A stretch of 64,000 bases of DNA from OLB9 sp041392785 (lineage in GTDB: Bacteria > Bacteroidota > Bacteroidia > Chitinophagales > Saprospiraceae), in the NCBI GenBank assembly GCA_041392785.1, contig JAWKLK010000009.1:197560-261559 (forward strand), given 5' to 3'. Of this stretch, positions 9,737-17,803 are shown one piece after another. Under the pieces are notes generated by a model. The model was given only the letters and a program-made list of their open reading frames with translations, searched no databases and was not told the DNA's origin. A program made the translations under genes and the position numbers. The first letter of the stretch is position 1, and every line of letters begins with the position of its first letter.

Positions 9737-10701
9737 AGAATTAGGCATTTAAGCAATTAGTGTTTTATATGGAACAGGTTTGTGCTTTATCATTCGCAGT
9801 AGTAGATTATCAAAAATACCCTCCTTCATCTTGTTTCGATTGTATCTGTAACAATATTCATCTAGATAGTATTGCAGATGTTTAGCGTGACCATGTATGC
9901 CTCTCAACCAAGATTTAAATCCCATAATTATTCGATGCATTACTGTAAAATTACTTCCTTTCTTCTTCGATTTCTCCGTTTTGAGATTTGGCATTTCTTT
10001 CTCTAAACTTCGATATGACGACCAAGCATCGGTTTTTATTTCTGCTGACTTTGAAATGGTTTTATCCATGAAAGTTTTCAAATTATTCTTTGTCGATCTA
10101 TCAATTTGTTTAGCATATATGCGGCCAGCTCCTTTCCCACCTTTTTCTATGGCTATGACTATCAATCTTTTATTCTTATTTTTCCTCCCAACTACGCCTT
10201 CCTCTTGCTGACCGATCACGAACTCATCAACTTCTACTTTGCCAGTCAAAAGATTATCTCCACTACTAGCCATGGCTTGCATGACTTTTTGCTTAAACAT
10301 CCAACATGTCTTTTGTCTTAAATCAAGTTTTCGACTTAGTTCAGTAGATGCAATTCCTTTTTTACTCGTTGAAACATAATACACAATCCAAAACGCTTTA
10401 AGGATTGAAAATTTTACTTTATGAAACAGAGAACCAGCCGTTGGACTCTCTAGATATCCACATTTAGTACATTGCCGATCGTATTTGTTGATGCCTTTGC
10501 AATGCTTTTTATGTTTGCATTTGGGACATTCATAACCACCTTTCCACTTTAATTCTGATAAATAAGCATAACAAGAATCTTCATCAGGAAATTTGCTCTG
10601 AAACTCAAATATTGATAGGCTTTTAAATTTTGCTTCCATTATATTAACTATATTTGTAGCAAATATAGGGGTTAAATTCATTTATAATATGCCTAATTCA
10701 A
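9737..10701 (-). mobile_element. IS1595-family insertion sequence (ISXO2-like), about 965 bp
   Basis: One transposase gene is flanked by perfect 11-bp inverted ends GAATTAGGCAT (9738-9748) and ATGCCTAATTC (10689-10699). A direct repeat TAAAAATAT lies outside both ends (9728-9736 and 10702-10710) and would fit the target duplication of about 8 bp made by this family, but the sequence is so AT-rich that it could be chance. The stop codon of the transposase almost touches the left end. The element lies in an intergenic region and breaks no recognised gene. Confidence 0.75.
9749..10639 (-). CDS. IS1595-family transposase
   Basis: 296 residues from ATG 10637-10639 (MEAKFKSLSIFEFQSKF). An N-terminal zinc ribbon has Cys38-X2-Cys41 and Cys57-X2-Cys60. 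The ISXO2-like DDE domain follows: first Asp in KVEVDEFVIGQQEEG, second in IKTDAWSSYRSL, third acidic residue in YLDEYCYRYNRN. The frame is full length with all three acidic positions present, so the element may still be active. A TATATTTG -7-like box lies upstream of the start on the minus strand. Confidence 0.92.
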   Translation of the reverse strand: MEAKFKSLSIFEFQSKFPDEDSCYAYLSELKWKGGYECPKCKHKKHCKGINKYDRQCTKCGYLESPTAGSLFHKVKFSILKAFWIVYYVSTSKKGIASTELSRKLDLRQKTCWMFKQKVMQAMASSGDNLLTGKVEVDEFVIGQQEEGVVGRKNKNKRLIVIAIEKGGKGAGRIYAKQIDRSTKNNLKTFMDKTISKSAEIKTDAWSSYRSLEKEMPNLKTEKSKKKGSNFTVMHRIIMGFKSWLRGIHGHAKHLQYYLDEYCYRYNRNKMKEGIFDNLLLRMIKHKPVPYKTLIA

Positions 10702-11228
10702 TAAAAATATTTACAAAATGAAGAGCCAAAAGCCTTTAATTTTCTAGGATTAGGAAAGGATATTGAAGATAAATAGTCACTAGAAATTGTAGCTTACAAG
10801 TCTTAAATATGCATTCACTTATTTTTAAGTGCTTTTTTATCGTCCGTGTTTATTGCGCAGTATGCGGGTACTGCGACGTGGGCCGAAACTTAGGAGAATT
10901 AGGAATTTTTCAAGCATCTAAAATTATAAAATATTCCCTTTATTTCCATTCAAGCGATCTATGTTATTCGTTCGTGCTTATATTCATAGCACAGCCACGA
11001 TGCCACACAGACGTAGTAAACATCGATACCTTTCTAATTTTACTACCTTAGATTTATAAAAGGACTGGTAGAAAAAAATAAATTGATAATTTACACTATT
11101 TCCTTACAATTATTAATTATCTTCACCCAACATAAGTTGGTCAATTAAAATAAAGATGAAATACTCATTTTTTATATAAAAAATGGACCATAGGATGGTA
11201 ACGATTTTTAATTTTTTGATACTCTATA
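10702..11228. other. Intergenic region, no supported gene
   Basis: 527 bases between the insertion sequence and the CHAT operon. The only open frame (10809-11051, plus) has no recognisable features. The operon promoter must lie in its right part, but I see no clean TTTG / TAnnTTTG pair near 11229. Confidence 0.5.
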
Positions 11229-11807
11229 ATGAGGGAAAATAATCTTTTACAAATCAATTTTGATGAACTGAGGCGGTCAGCCAATTACAGGGAAGAGGTG
11301 TGTAAAAAAATATACAAAAACCAAGCATTAAAAGATTCTATATTTTCCTTTGTAATGAAAAATTCGGGTCAGGAATATGATGCTAATGAGATATTTCAAG
11401 ATGCGATTGTAATATTTTTCAAAAAAGCTATGGAACCTGATTTTGCTATTACCCATACAGCAAATAGTTATATTCTTGGCATTGCAAAAAATATTTTTTA
11501 TAAACAATTCAAAACAAAAATGTTGCATCTAAAACCTGAGAATGAATTTGACATTGTTGAGATAGAAGAACATGACGATAAGGATATTTTGGATATCGTT
11601 AAAAAAATATTGAATCATACCACTGAAACATGTAGACAGGTCTTAATATATTGGTCTCAAAATTATAAAATGGCAGAAATTGCAAGTTTGATGTCTTACA
11701 AAAGCGAGATGATGGCTCGCAAAAAGAAACACGAATGTATCCAAAAACTGAGTAAATTTCTAAAAGATAATCCTAAGATCACACTTAAAATTATAGGCAA
11801 TGACTGA
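11229..11807 (+). CDS. ECF-like RNA polymerase sigma factor
   Basis: 192 residues. A divergent region 2 is seen at about 45-110 (QEYDANEIFQDAIVIFFKKA, then NSYILGIAKNIFYKQFK) and region 4 at about 125-175 (CRQVLIYWSQNYKMAEIASLMSY). It opens a four-gene operon with an anti-sigma-like membrane protein, a TPR-CHAT protease and a secreted protein. It overlaps the next gene by 8 bases, which suggests translational coupling. Confidence 0.85.
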   Translation: MRENNLLQINFDELRRSANYREEVCKKIYKNQALKDSIFSFVMKNSGQEYDANEIFQDAIVIFFKKAMEPDFAITHTANSYILGIAKNIFYKQFKTKMLHLKPENEFDIVEIEEHDDKDILDIVKKILNHTTETCRQVLIYWSQNYKMAEIASLMSYKSEMMARKKKHECIQKLSKFLKDNPKITLKIIGND

Positions 11808-12399
11808 AAGGATATTGAGATATTTAGACGATGAAATGTCAGCAGATGATCGCTCAGCATTCGAAGAAGATTTGGAAAATGATCCAGCGCTAAGTGAAGA
11901 GTATAAAATTCTTTTAGCTTCCAAAAAAGTATCGAGTAAGTTATTAGAAGCTGAAATTAGAGATTATTTTACAAAATTTGATTCTGAAAGTCCTGCCATA
12001 TCTAAATCAAGTAAAACTAAAATAATCATCACAGGAATAGTTCTGGCTGCACTTTGTGTGCTTGGATATTTTATAATATCGAATATAAAAAAGAGACCAA
12101 CGCACCAGCCACAAGTTTACGCATTGGCCTATGAAGCACCTATTTGGCCAATAGTTCGTGGTGAGTCAGATACGCTACATAAAGCAATCGTATTGCATTT
12201 AGAAGGCAAAACTGACATGGCCATTGAATTGTTAAATAAAGATAGAAAGCTCACAGAAGAAGAAAAATATTGGATAGCAGAGATGTTTGTGGATGATGAT
12301 AGGTGTAAGGAAGCTATAGCCATGATAAATATGATTGATGAAAAGTCGATGTATGCAGAAAGAATTAAATATCTGACGATGTATTGTGAAAAAAGGTAA
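11800..12399 (+). CDS. Anti-sigma-factor-like single-pass membrane protein
   Basis: 199 residues. The N-terminus (MTERILRYLDDEMSADDRSAFEEDL) is the typical short helical segment of anti-sigma factors with the pattern Y-L-D-x-E-M/L...FE..L. One transmembrane helix follows at about 73-93 (IIITGIVLAALCVLGYFII), then a C-terminal TPR-like helical region outside (about 125-199, HLEGKTDMAIELLNKDRKL). The reading frame overlaps the sigma gene and ends 2 bases before the CHAT gene. Inference: it holds the sigma factor at the membrane and releases it on an envelope signal, perhaps after cleavage by the CHAT protease. Confidence 0.7.
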   Translation: MTERILRYLDDEMSADDRSAFEEDLENDPALSEEYKILLASKKVSSKLLEAEIRDYFTKFDSESPAISKSSKTKIIITGIVLAALCVLGYFIISNIKKRPTHQPQVYALAYEAPIWPIVRGESDTLHKAIVLHLEGKTDMAIELLNKDRKLTEEEKYWIAEMFVDDDRCKEAIAMINMIDEKSMYAERIKYLTMYCEKR

Positions 12400-12401
12400 A
12401 G

Positions 12402-15005
12402 ATGAAACGATTAGTAATTGTGACTATTTTTCTACTACTCATAAACGTGGATCTTTTAGCACAAAATCAACTCCATGATCTATACCCTACATTAATCACC
12501 CAATATGAGAATATCATCGACCAATCAAGTAATGATTTATCAGAAGTGCCAAGTGTGTTGCGTAAAATACAAGATACCCTGATTAACTCAAAACAGTCTT
12601 ATTTGCTGCTATCTTTATTCCCTTTATATGAAAAATTAGAATCTCATCCCTCTGCCAATTTTATATTGGTTGCAAAGGAATATACCAAATTGGGTTATGT
12701 GTTGAAAAGTTTAGAATCTTTTATTGATCCTGCTATATCTATATACCACAAAGCATTGCACTTTTCTGCAAAAAATCCTAAACGAGATGATTATTGGTTT
12801 ATTGAAAATGTTTTAGGTAACTTGTACAATATGAAAGGTGATCTCGAACGATCCATATTTTATTACCAAAGTGCCAAAGATGGACTTGAAAAATTAATAA
12901 GTCAAAATAATGAAAAAAAAGATACTTATCGCGATTATCGAATAAGGCTCAATAATAATATAGCTTATCTTCATTATTGGAATAAAGAATACAACAAGTC
13001 TATACATTTATTGAAAGAAAATATTATATCTGCTAATACATACAAAAATGAAATTGCAGTAGCACTTGGCCTAAGGTATTTGATAGAAACCTACACCTCC
13101 TTAGATAGTCTAGATGAAGCAATTACCCAACTAGAACAATACCAAAAAAATATACAAAATTTGCCTGAAAATAAACGAAACTTCGAACAAAGAATGTACC
13201 ATGTTTTGAGTGGCAATATTAGTATGAAAAAGAAACAATATCATGATGCAATTATTGCTTATACCAAGGCCACAGAAAATTTTAAATTTGATCATAGAGA
13301 TAGATTTGTAGCAAAAATTTTCGATAAATTAGCTCAAGCTGACTTACTCGATAATCAATTGCAAAATGCACAAATAGCGCTGCATAAGGGATACAAATCA
13401 CTAAACGTGACGTATCCTGACTTACTTGCAAAACAAGAAAATGTACTTGAAGAAAACGCAGTAGCTGAACTATTGGAGACACAAACTAGACTCTATTTAG
13501 CCAACTATAAGATATCCAACGATCATGTTCTATTAGATTCAGCTATCAATTCATCACAGCATGCTTTAGAAATATACCAAGGTATGCGAGTAAAATATGC
13601 ATTAGAAGGTTCGAAGATACAGATCGCTGCAGACCAAAGGAGATTGGTAGAATTGGTAATAAGCACAATAGTTTTAAAACATCCCAGCCATTCTCACCAA
13701 TTAATCAATGAAATAAAACCGTACTTGGCATTATTGAAGAATACACTTCAATCCGACCTTGAATATGAAAGATTTATAATAAAAAATGCAGAAACGCCCA
13801 AGATCACTCAACTGTTGGAAGAGATACGTATACTTACGTCTATCAATGAAAGTAATCCTGATGCAGAAGTCATCCTGAAAAACGATAAAACTATACTTGA
13901 AAATCGACAACAAATCCAAGCATTTCTCCCAAAAAACAAACTAACCCAAAAAAACAAACCAAGGAAATCACCTTATGTAGAATTTGCTATCGTTGATGAC
14001 CTAATATGGCGTTTGGACAATCTTGGTGGAACCGAATCTCTAACCATCATCGGCGGAAAAGATAGTATCGAATATTTGTTCAATAGGATTCAGATAGAGC
14101 TACATAAAAAATCAGAACTTATTTATCCACTTTTGTATCAAATGCACCAACGTCTTTTTGTAGGAATATCCTCGTGGCCTGAAAAAACGGGTATTCTTTC
14201 AGATGGGTTTTTACTGGATCTGCCATTTGCGGCACTTATAGTTACAGAAAGTCCACGTACCTATCTTGTACAAAAAACAAGTCTTTACCACCTAATTGAG
14301 CGTAGTTTTCCGAATAAAAGCCAGCGAACCAACGCACAGTTTGCTATCCTGTCACCTAAATATAGCGGTAGTGGTGCATTATTGCCCTTACCGTTTGCAG
14401 CTCAAGAAGAAAAACTCATACAGTCCATATTTTCACAAAGCATAGTGTATAAAGACATTCAGAAAAGTCAGTTTTTCGATATATTGTCACAATATGGAAC
14501 AGTGCACTACAGTGGACATGCACTATTAAAAGAAACTAAACCTTACATAGCCATCGGGGACAATATCAAGGATTGGGTAAGTATCGAAGAGATCATTAGA
14601 GCACCCATCAATACCAAAACCATTGTGCTGGCCGCTTGCGAAACTGCCCAAGGCATTTATAAAGCTGGTGAAGGAGCTTATAGTCTCTCCAAAGCTTTCA
14701 TAAATAGCGGCAGTGCCTCTGTAGTATCTACATTATGGCCTGTCAATGATCAAGTGACAACTCAGATGATGAAGGAAATGTATAGTGTTTTTAGTAAAGA
14801 AAAAGATATGACTGTTTCAGTCAATGCTGCACAAAGAAGCTACCTTTCTTCTGCGAAAGGTGTAGCACTACATCCATACTACTGGGCAGGTATTACCGTA
14901 TCGGAAGAAGATCCCATCAGCCAAAATCCTCTATGGATCTATATGATAACAAGTATTATAGTATTAACTTTTATTTTTTTAATCATCAAAATCAAAACAA
15001 AATGA
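12402..15005 (+). CDS. TPR-CHAT cysteine protease-like protein with signal peptide and C-terminal membrane anchor
   Basis: 867 residues. The signal peptide (about 1-20) is followed by many TPR-like helical pairs (about 60-440), then a linker and a CHAT domain (about 560-835; caspase-HetF family). The catalytic pair is present: His706 in HYSGHALL and Cys746 in VLAACETAQG; the SKAFINSGSASVVSTLWPVND strand after it is diagnostic. A hydrophobic helix at about 841-862 near the C-terminus would anchor it, so the protease faces the periplasm. It overlaps the next gene by 4 bases. Its position after a sigma/anti-sigma pair suggests a signalling protease; the target is unknown. Confidence 0.9.
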   Translation: MKRLVIVTIFLLLINVDLLAQNQLHDLYPTLITQYENIIDQSSNDLSEVPSVLRKIQDTLINSKQSYLLLSLFPLYEKLESHPSANFILVAKEYTKLGYVLKSLESFIDPAISIYHKALHFSAKNPKRDDYWFIENVLGNLYNMKGDLERSIFYYQSAKDGLEKLISQNNEKKDTYRDYRIRLNNNIAYLHYWNKEYNKSIHLLKENIISANTYKNEIAVALGLRYLIETYTSLDSLDEAITQLEQYQKNIQNLPENKRNFEQRMYHVLSGNISMKKKQYHDAIIAYTKATENFKFDHRDRFVAKIFDKLAQADLLDNQLQNAQIALHKGYKSLNVTYPDLLAKQENVLEENAVAELLETQTRLYLANYKISNDHVLLDSAINSSQHALEIYQGMRVKYALEGSKIQIAADQRRLVELVISTIVLKHPSHSHQLINEIKPYLALLKNTLQSDLEYERFIIKNAETPKITQLLEEIRILTSINESNPDAEVILKNDKTILENRQQIQAFLPKNKLTQKNKPRKSPYVEFAIVDDLIWRLDNLGGTESLTIIGGKDSIEYLFNRIQIELHKKSELIYPLLYQMHQRLFVGISSWPEKTGILSDGFLLDLPFAALIVTESPRTYLVQKTSLYHLIERSFPNKSQRTNAQFAILSPKYSGSGALLPLPFAAQEEKLIQSIFSQSIVYKDIQKSQFFDILSQYGTVHYSGHALLKETKPYIAIGDNIKDWVSIEEIIRAPINTKTIVLAACETAQGIYKAGEGAYSLSKAFINSGSASVVSTLWPVNDQVTTQMMKEMYSVFSKEKDMTVSVNAAQRSYLSSAKGVALHPYYWAGITVSEEDPISQNPLWIYMITSIIVLTFIFLIIKIKTK

Positions 15006-16363
15006 AAGATCGAATGAAGAACGTATTCATGCTAAGTGTAGTGTTAATTATGGGTATAGGAAATTTGGGGTATGGGCAAACCATTCAAGATGACCCACAA
15101 TGGTATGTAAAGGGAGGTAGATTTTGGAATTCGAATAACACAACACAAGGAAATGTTGAGATGAACTTTAAAATTACAGGCGTCGCAGGTAATGCTTCAA
15201 GAATTCAATCAAGAAATGACCTTTTTGTCATATATCAAGATGGAACTTGTTATACCAACAGATTACATCCCAGAATAAATAATGGCTTATCAGAACGCAC
15301 TAATTCTTCTACTTTTACCGATAGTAGTTTACAAATAAATAGTCCTAAAAACATAAGGTACCTTTATTGGACAAATGTATATGACGATGACGACCCAAGA
15401 AATCAAGTTGGATTTGTCTCCGGTGGAAGTGGTAATAATGGCGAAACACTGGGTGTATTGAATGTTACTTCCATGTTTGCACACCAAGACATAGTACCAA
15501 ACAGTGATGTGGTACTTGTATTGCCACCGAGTAATACATTGCGAAAACTAAAATTCAATCTTGTGAATGATACAAATGTTAATGTTTTATCACCACAGGC
15601 TTTCTTCAATAATGGCAACATTTGTTTAAATAGTAGTTGCAGGCGTAATAATAATAATAATAATAATAATTTAAATGAAATCATAATAAAGGCTGATACA
15701 CTCCCAGTTTACATTGTATTTAAATCAAATGAACCTAACTTGCCTAATCTTTTTGGCTCCTTCCATACGTGGGAATTATATAATATTGATGGAGACCAAG
15801 AAACTCTTATAGATACATATAAAGAAAAAATCCTTACATCACACGATCCTAATTATATCCAATTGTTAGGATTGTGCGAAGAGAATAATTCTAAATTTGC
15901 TTTGTACCGAGCTCATTTTGAAAACGATGGTGATGTGCCCGAAGATAAAATTTCTTTTTCATTTGAGTCCCCATGGACTGGATATATGAGTCGCAGTGGT
16001 AAAGTGTGTTCTAAGGGTGGTGTATTGGGAGGAAGTAAAAACAAAGAAAACCTTCAACAATTGAGAAGTACTTTTTATAAACCACAACGAAGTATCGGTT
16101 TCGGCACATTTTTTAAAAGGAGAGTTAGACATCAATTTATTAGTACTGATTATTTTGTTGATCCATTGAAATACGGGAATCCGTTAAAAGCTACAGGTTA
16201 TTTTGAGTTTTGTGTGCAAATCAAGGATGAAATAGGAACCTCTTTAGATTATAAATTGATCAATCCAACTATATATTTTAATGGTAGCCCGTTGGCTATT
16301 AAAAAGTTTGTTCCAGATTCTAAGGTAGTACCAAGAATAAATAATTGTAACTGCTGCGAATAG
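15002..16363 (+). CDS. Secreted protein of unknown function, last gene of the CHAT operon
   Basis: 453 residues from the ATG at 15002 that overlaps the CHAT stop (ATGA); an in-frame extension upstream lies inside the CHAT gene and is rejected. Signal peptide about 1-25 (LSVVLIMGIGNLGYGQ). The mature part looks beta-rich, with an Asn8 run at about residue 216-223 encoded by a TAA/AAT microsatellite, and ends in a Cys pair (NNCNCCE). No family is recognised. As the terminal gene it may be the surface or periplasmic output or substrate of the CHAT system (inference). Confidence 0.75.
   Translation: MKDRMKNVFMLSVVLIMGIGNLGYGQTIQDDPQWYVKGGRFWNSNNTTQGNVEMNFKITGVAGNASRIQSRNDLFVIYQDGTCYTNRLHPRINNGLSERTNSSTFTDSSLQINSPKNIRYLYWTNVYDDDDPRNQVGFVSGGSGNNGETLGVLNVTSMFAHQDIVPNSDVVLVLPPSNTLRKLKFNLVNDTNVNVLSPQAFFNNGNICLNSSCRRNNNNNNNNLNEIIIKADTLPVYIVFKSNEPNLPNLFGSFHTWELYNIDGDQETLIDTYKEKILTSHDPNYIQLLGLCEENNSKFALYRAHFENDGDVPEDKISFSFESPWTGYMSRSGKVCSKGGVLGGSKNKENLQQLRSTFYKPQRSIGFGTFFKRRVRHQFISTDYFVDPLKYGNPLKATGYFEFCVQIKDEIGTSLDYKLINPTIYFNGSPLAIKKFVPDSKVVPRINNCNCCE
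15646..15670 (+). repeat. (TAA)8 trinucleotide microsatellite inside a coding region
   Basis: Eight TAA units plus one T, read in frame as AAT and coding Asn8. Unit-size changes keep the frame, so length variation would change the Asn run rather than switch the gene off. Confidence 0.9.
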
Positions 16364-16380
16364 TACGAATATTTTACACG

Positions 16381-16419
16381 CCAAAGGACAGTCACAAAAA
16401 GATTGTCCTTTGGGTTTTT
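16381..16419 (+). terminator. Rho-independent terminator of the CHAT operon
   Basis: Perfect 10-bp stem CCAAAGGACA / TGTCCTTTGG (16381-16390 with 16404-16413), 13-base loop, followed by GTTTTT. It lies 18 bases after the stop of the fourth gene. Confidence 0.9.
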
Positions 16420-16565
16420 AATTTATATGCAGTAGCTGTATATTTTTTGGGGATTATGCCAAATTAAACGAATAATTTTTCAAGTCTTATTTGATTGGTG
16501 ACATTTGGCTGAAATAAAAACATACATACAGTATTACCCAAAGTTGTTTTCAGAAGTAAATTGTG

Positions 16566-16807
16566 TTACGACAAATTACATATTATTTCTTTGTATATGG
16601 GCTCTCCTAGGCTATTCCAATAATAGGCGATATAGTAGAACTCAAGTTTTCCATTAACTTCTTTAATATGAGACTTGATATAAGATGTAACATATGGATC
16701 TATATTTCCAGGGTCTCTGTCTTGAAAGTAGGTAAAATTACCATCTTCAAAAGTAACAAATTCTTTAGGCAATTTTACATCCAAAAATTCGTCAAGTTTT
16801 ATATTTA
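16566..16807 (-). pseudogene. Detached duplicate of the C-terminus of the neighbouring lipoprotein
   Basis: This stretch repeats, in frame and directly behind the stop of the next gene, the last 80 or so codons of the lipoprotein at 16812-17723 (LDEFLDVKLPKEFVTFEDGN onwards, ending YKEIICNLS). An internal ATG (16784) could allow a 72-residue product without a signal peptide, but nothing supports translation. Many of the differences from the parent copy leave the residue unchanged or change it mildly, so the duplication is not very recent. Confidence 0.7.
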
Positions 16808-17050
16808 GACATTACAAATTACATATTATTTCTTTGTACTTAGGCTCTCCTAGGCTGTTCCAATAATAGTTTATATAGTAGAACTCACGTTTTCCATTTA
16901 CATCTGTAATATGTGACTTGATGTAAGACGTAACATAAGGATCTATATTTCCAGGGTCTCTGTCTTGAAAGTAGGTATAATTGCCATCTTCAAAAGTAAC
17001 AAATTCTTTAGGCAATTTTACATCCAAAAATTCGTCAAGTTTTATATTTA
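16571..17050 (-). repeat. Tandem duplication, period 243 bp (81 codons)
   Basis: Bases 16571-16807 match 16814-17050 at a constant offset of 243, with scattered substitutions. Each unit includes the gene's stop codon and about 80 C-terminal codons. Confidence 0.9.
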
Positions 17051-17723
17051 AATTCAAGGAATCAAAGGAAACAAATAAGTTTTTTCTCACAATATTTATA
17101 GTGTCGATTTTATAGTAGAAATCTGTGGAACTAGTGTAAATCTTCTCTACACCTGAGTGCAAAACACCACTTACAGTATTTTGATGGGAAGCTGCAAGTT
17201 CTTTGATAAAAGTTGTTTCAAAGAAATTTGGGTTACTAGACAAGTACCAAGCTGTGGTACTGCTAGGTCCAGTTGAGTAAATTGTACTTGAACCTGAACC
17301 ATAAATATTGGTATCCTCATCGATTATGATACTAGTTTCGGATTGTAAATACCCGGACACACCGTATTTATATTCATAGGGTCTCGAAGTATTAATAATA
17401 GCAACACTATCTTCACCTGTATCAATGGATGAAAAAATGGAATCTTTTAAATCTAGTACATATTCACCATTTTCTTTATTCACTTTTACATCCTGTGATT
17501 TGAAGTAATGATTAGAGTATAGTTTTAGATATCTAACTGGCTGAGGAGTACCTGATGTAGTATCCGTATAATAACCATCAGTACCACCTGTAGATCGGCT
17601 AAACAAATAAAAGGTTTTATCTAAAATCTCACCTGTATCTTTTTCATTAGACATATCTTTGGTGCAGGAAGAAAGTGATAGGATGAGAAGGATTACCACA
17701 TTATATGACAAAATAAATTTCAT
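16812..17723 (-). CDS. Predicted lipoprotein of unknown function
   Basis: 303 residues from ATG 17721-17723 (MKFILSYNVVILLILSLSSC); an earlier in-frame Met lacks a proper signal peptide. The lipobox LSSC gives lipidation at about Cys20. The mature protein looks beta-rich and has acidic and Tyr/Ser-rich stretches; no family is recognised. Its C-terminal 80 residues are tandemly duplicated just downstream. It is the last intact gene of the minus-strand surface cluster, but a strong terminator-like hairpin separates it from the fibre gene upstream. Confidence 0.75.
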   Translation of the reverse strand: MKFILSYNVVILLILSLSSCTKDMSNEKDTGEILDKTFYLFSRSTGGTDGYYTDTTSGTPQPVRYLKLYSNHYFKSQDVKVNKENGEYVLDLKDSIFSSIDTGEDSVAIINTSRPYEYKYGVSGYLQSETSIIIDEDTNIYGSGSSTIYSTGPSSTTAWYLSSNPNFFETTFIKELAASHQNTVSGVLHSGVEKIYTSSTDFYYKIDTINIVRKNLFVSFDSLNLNIKLDEFLDVKLPKEFVTFEDGNYTYFQDRDPGNIDPYVTSYIKSHITDVNGKREFYYINYYWNSLGEPKYKEIICNL

Positions 17724-17742
17724 ATTTTTACGGTTAAAAGAG

Positions 17743-17789
17743 TAAAAAAACATCCACTAAGCCATGAAAGAAAACTGACTTAGTGGATG
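17743..17789 (-). terminator. Rho-independent terminator after the S74 fibre gene
   Basis: On the minus strand an 11-bp perfect stem CATCCACTAAG / CTTAGTGGATG (17779-17789 with 17751-17761) with a 17-base loop is followed by a run of seven T (17744-17750). It lies 15 bases after the fibre gene stop. Confidence 0.85.
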
Positions 17790-17803
17790 TGATAAAAGAC
17801 AAA

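Noticed and set aside
9728..10710. TAAAAATAT as a certain target duplication of the insertion sequence
   Set aside because: It fits by position but the sequence is A/T only and the boundary by one or two bases is unclear.
10809..11051. 80-codon open frame upstream of the CHAT operon
   Set aside because: Cys/Phe/Tyr-rich composition without domain or signal; no tight neighbour; looks like chance in AT-rich DNA.
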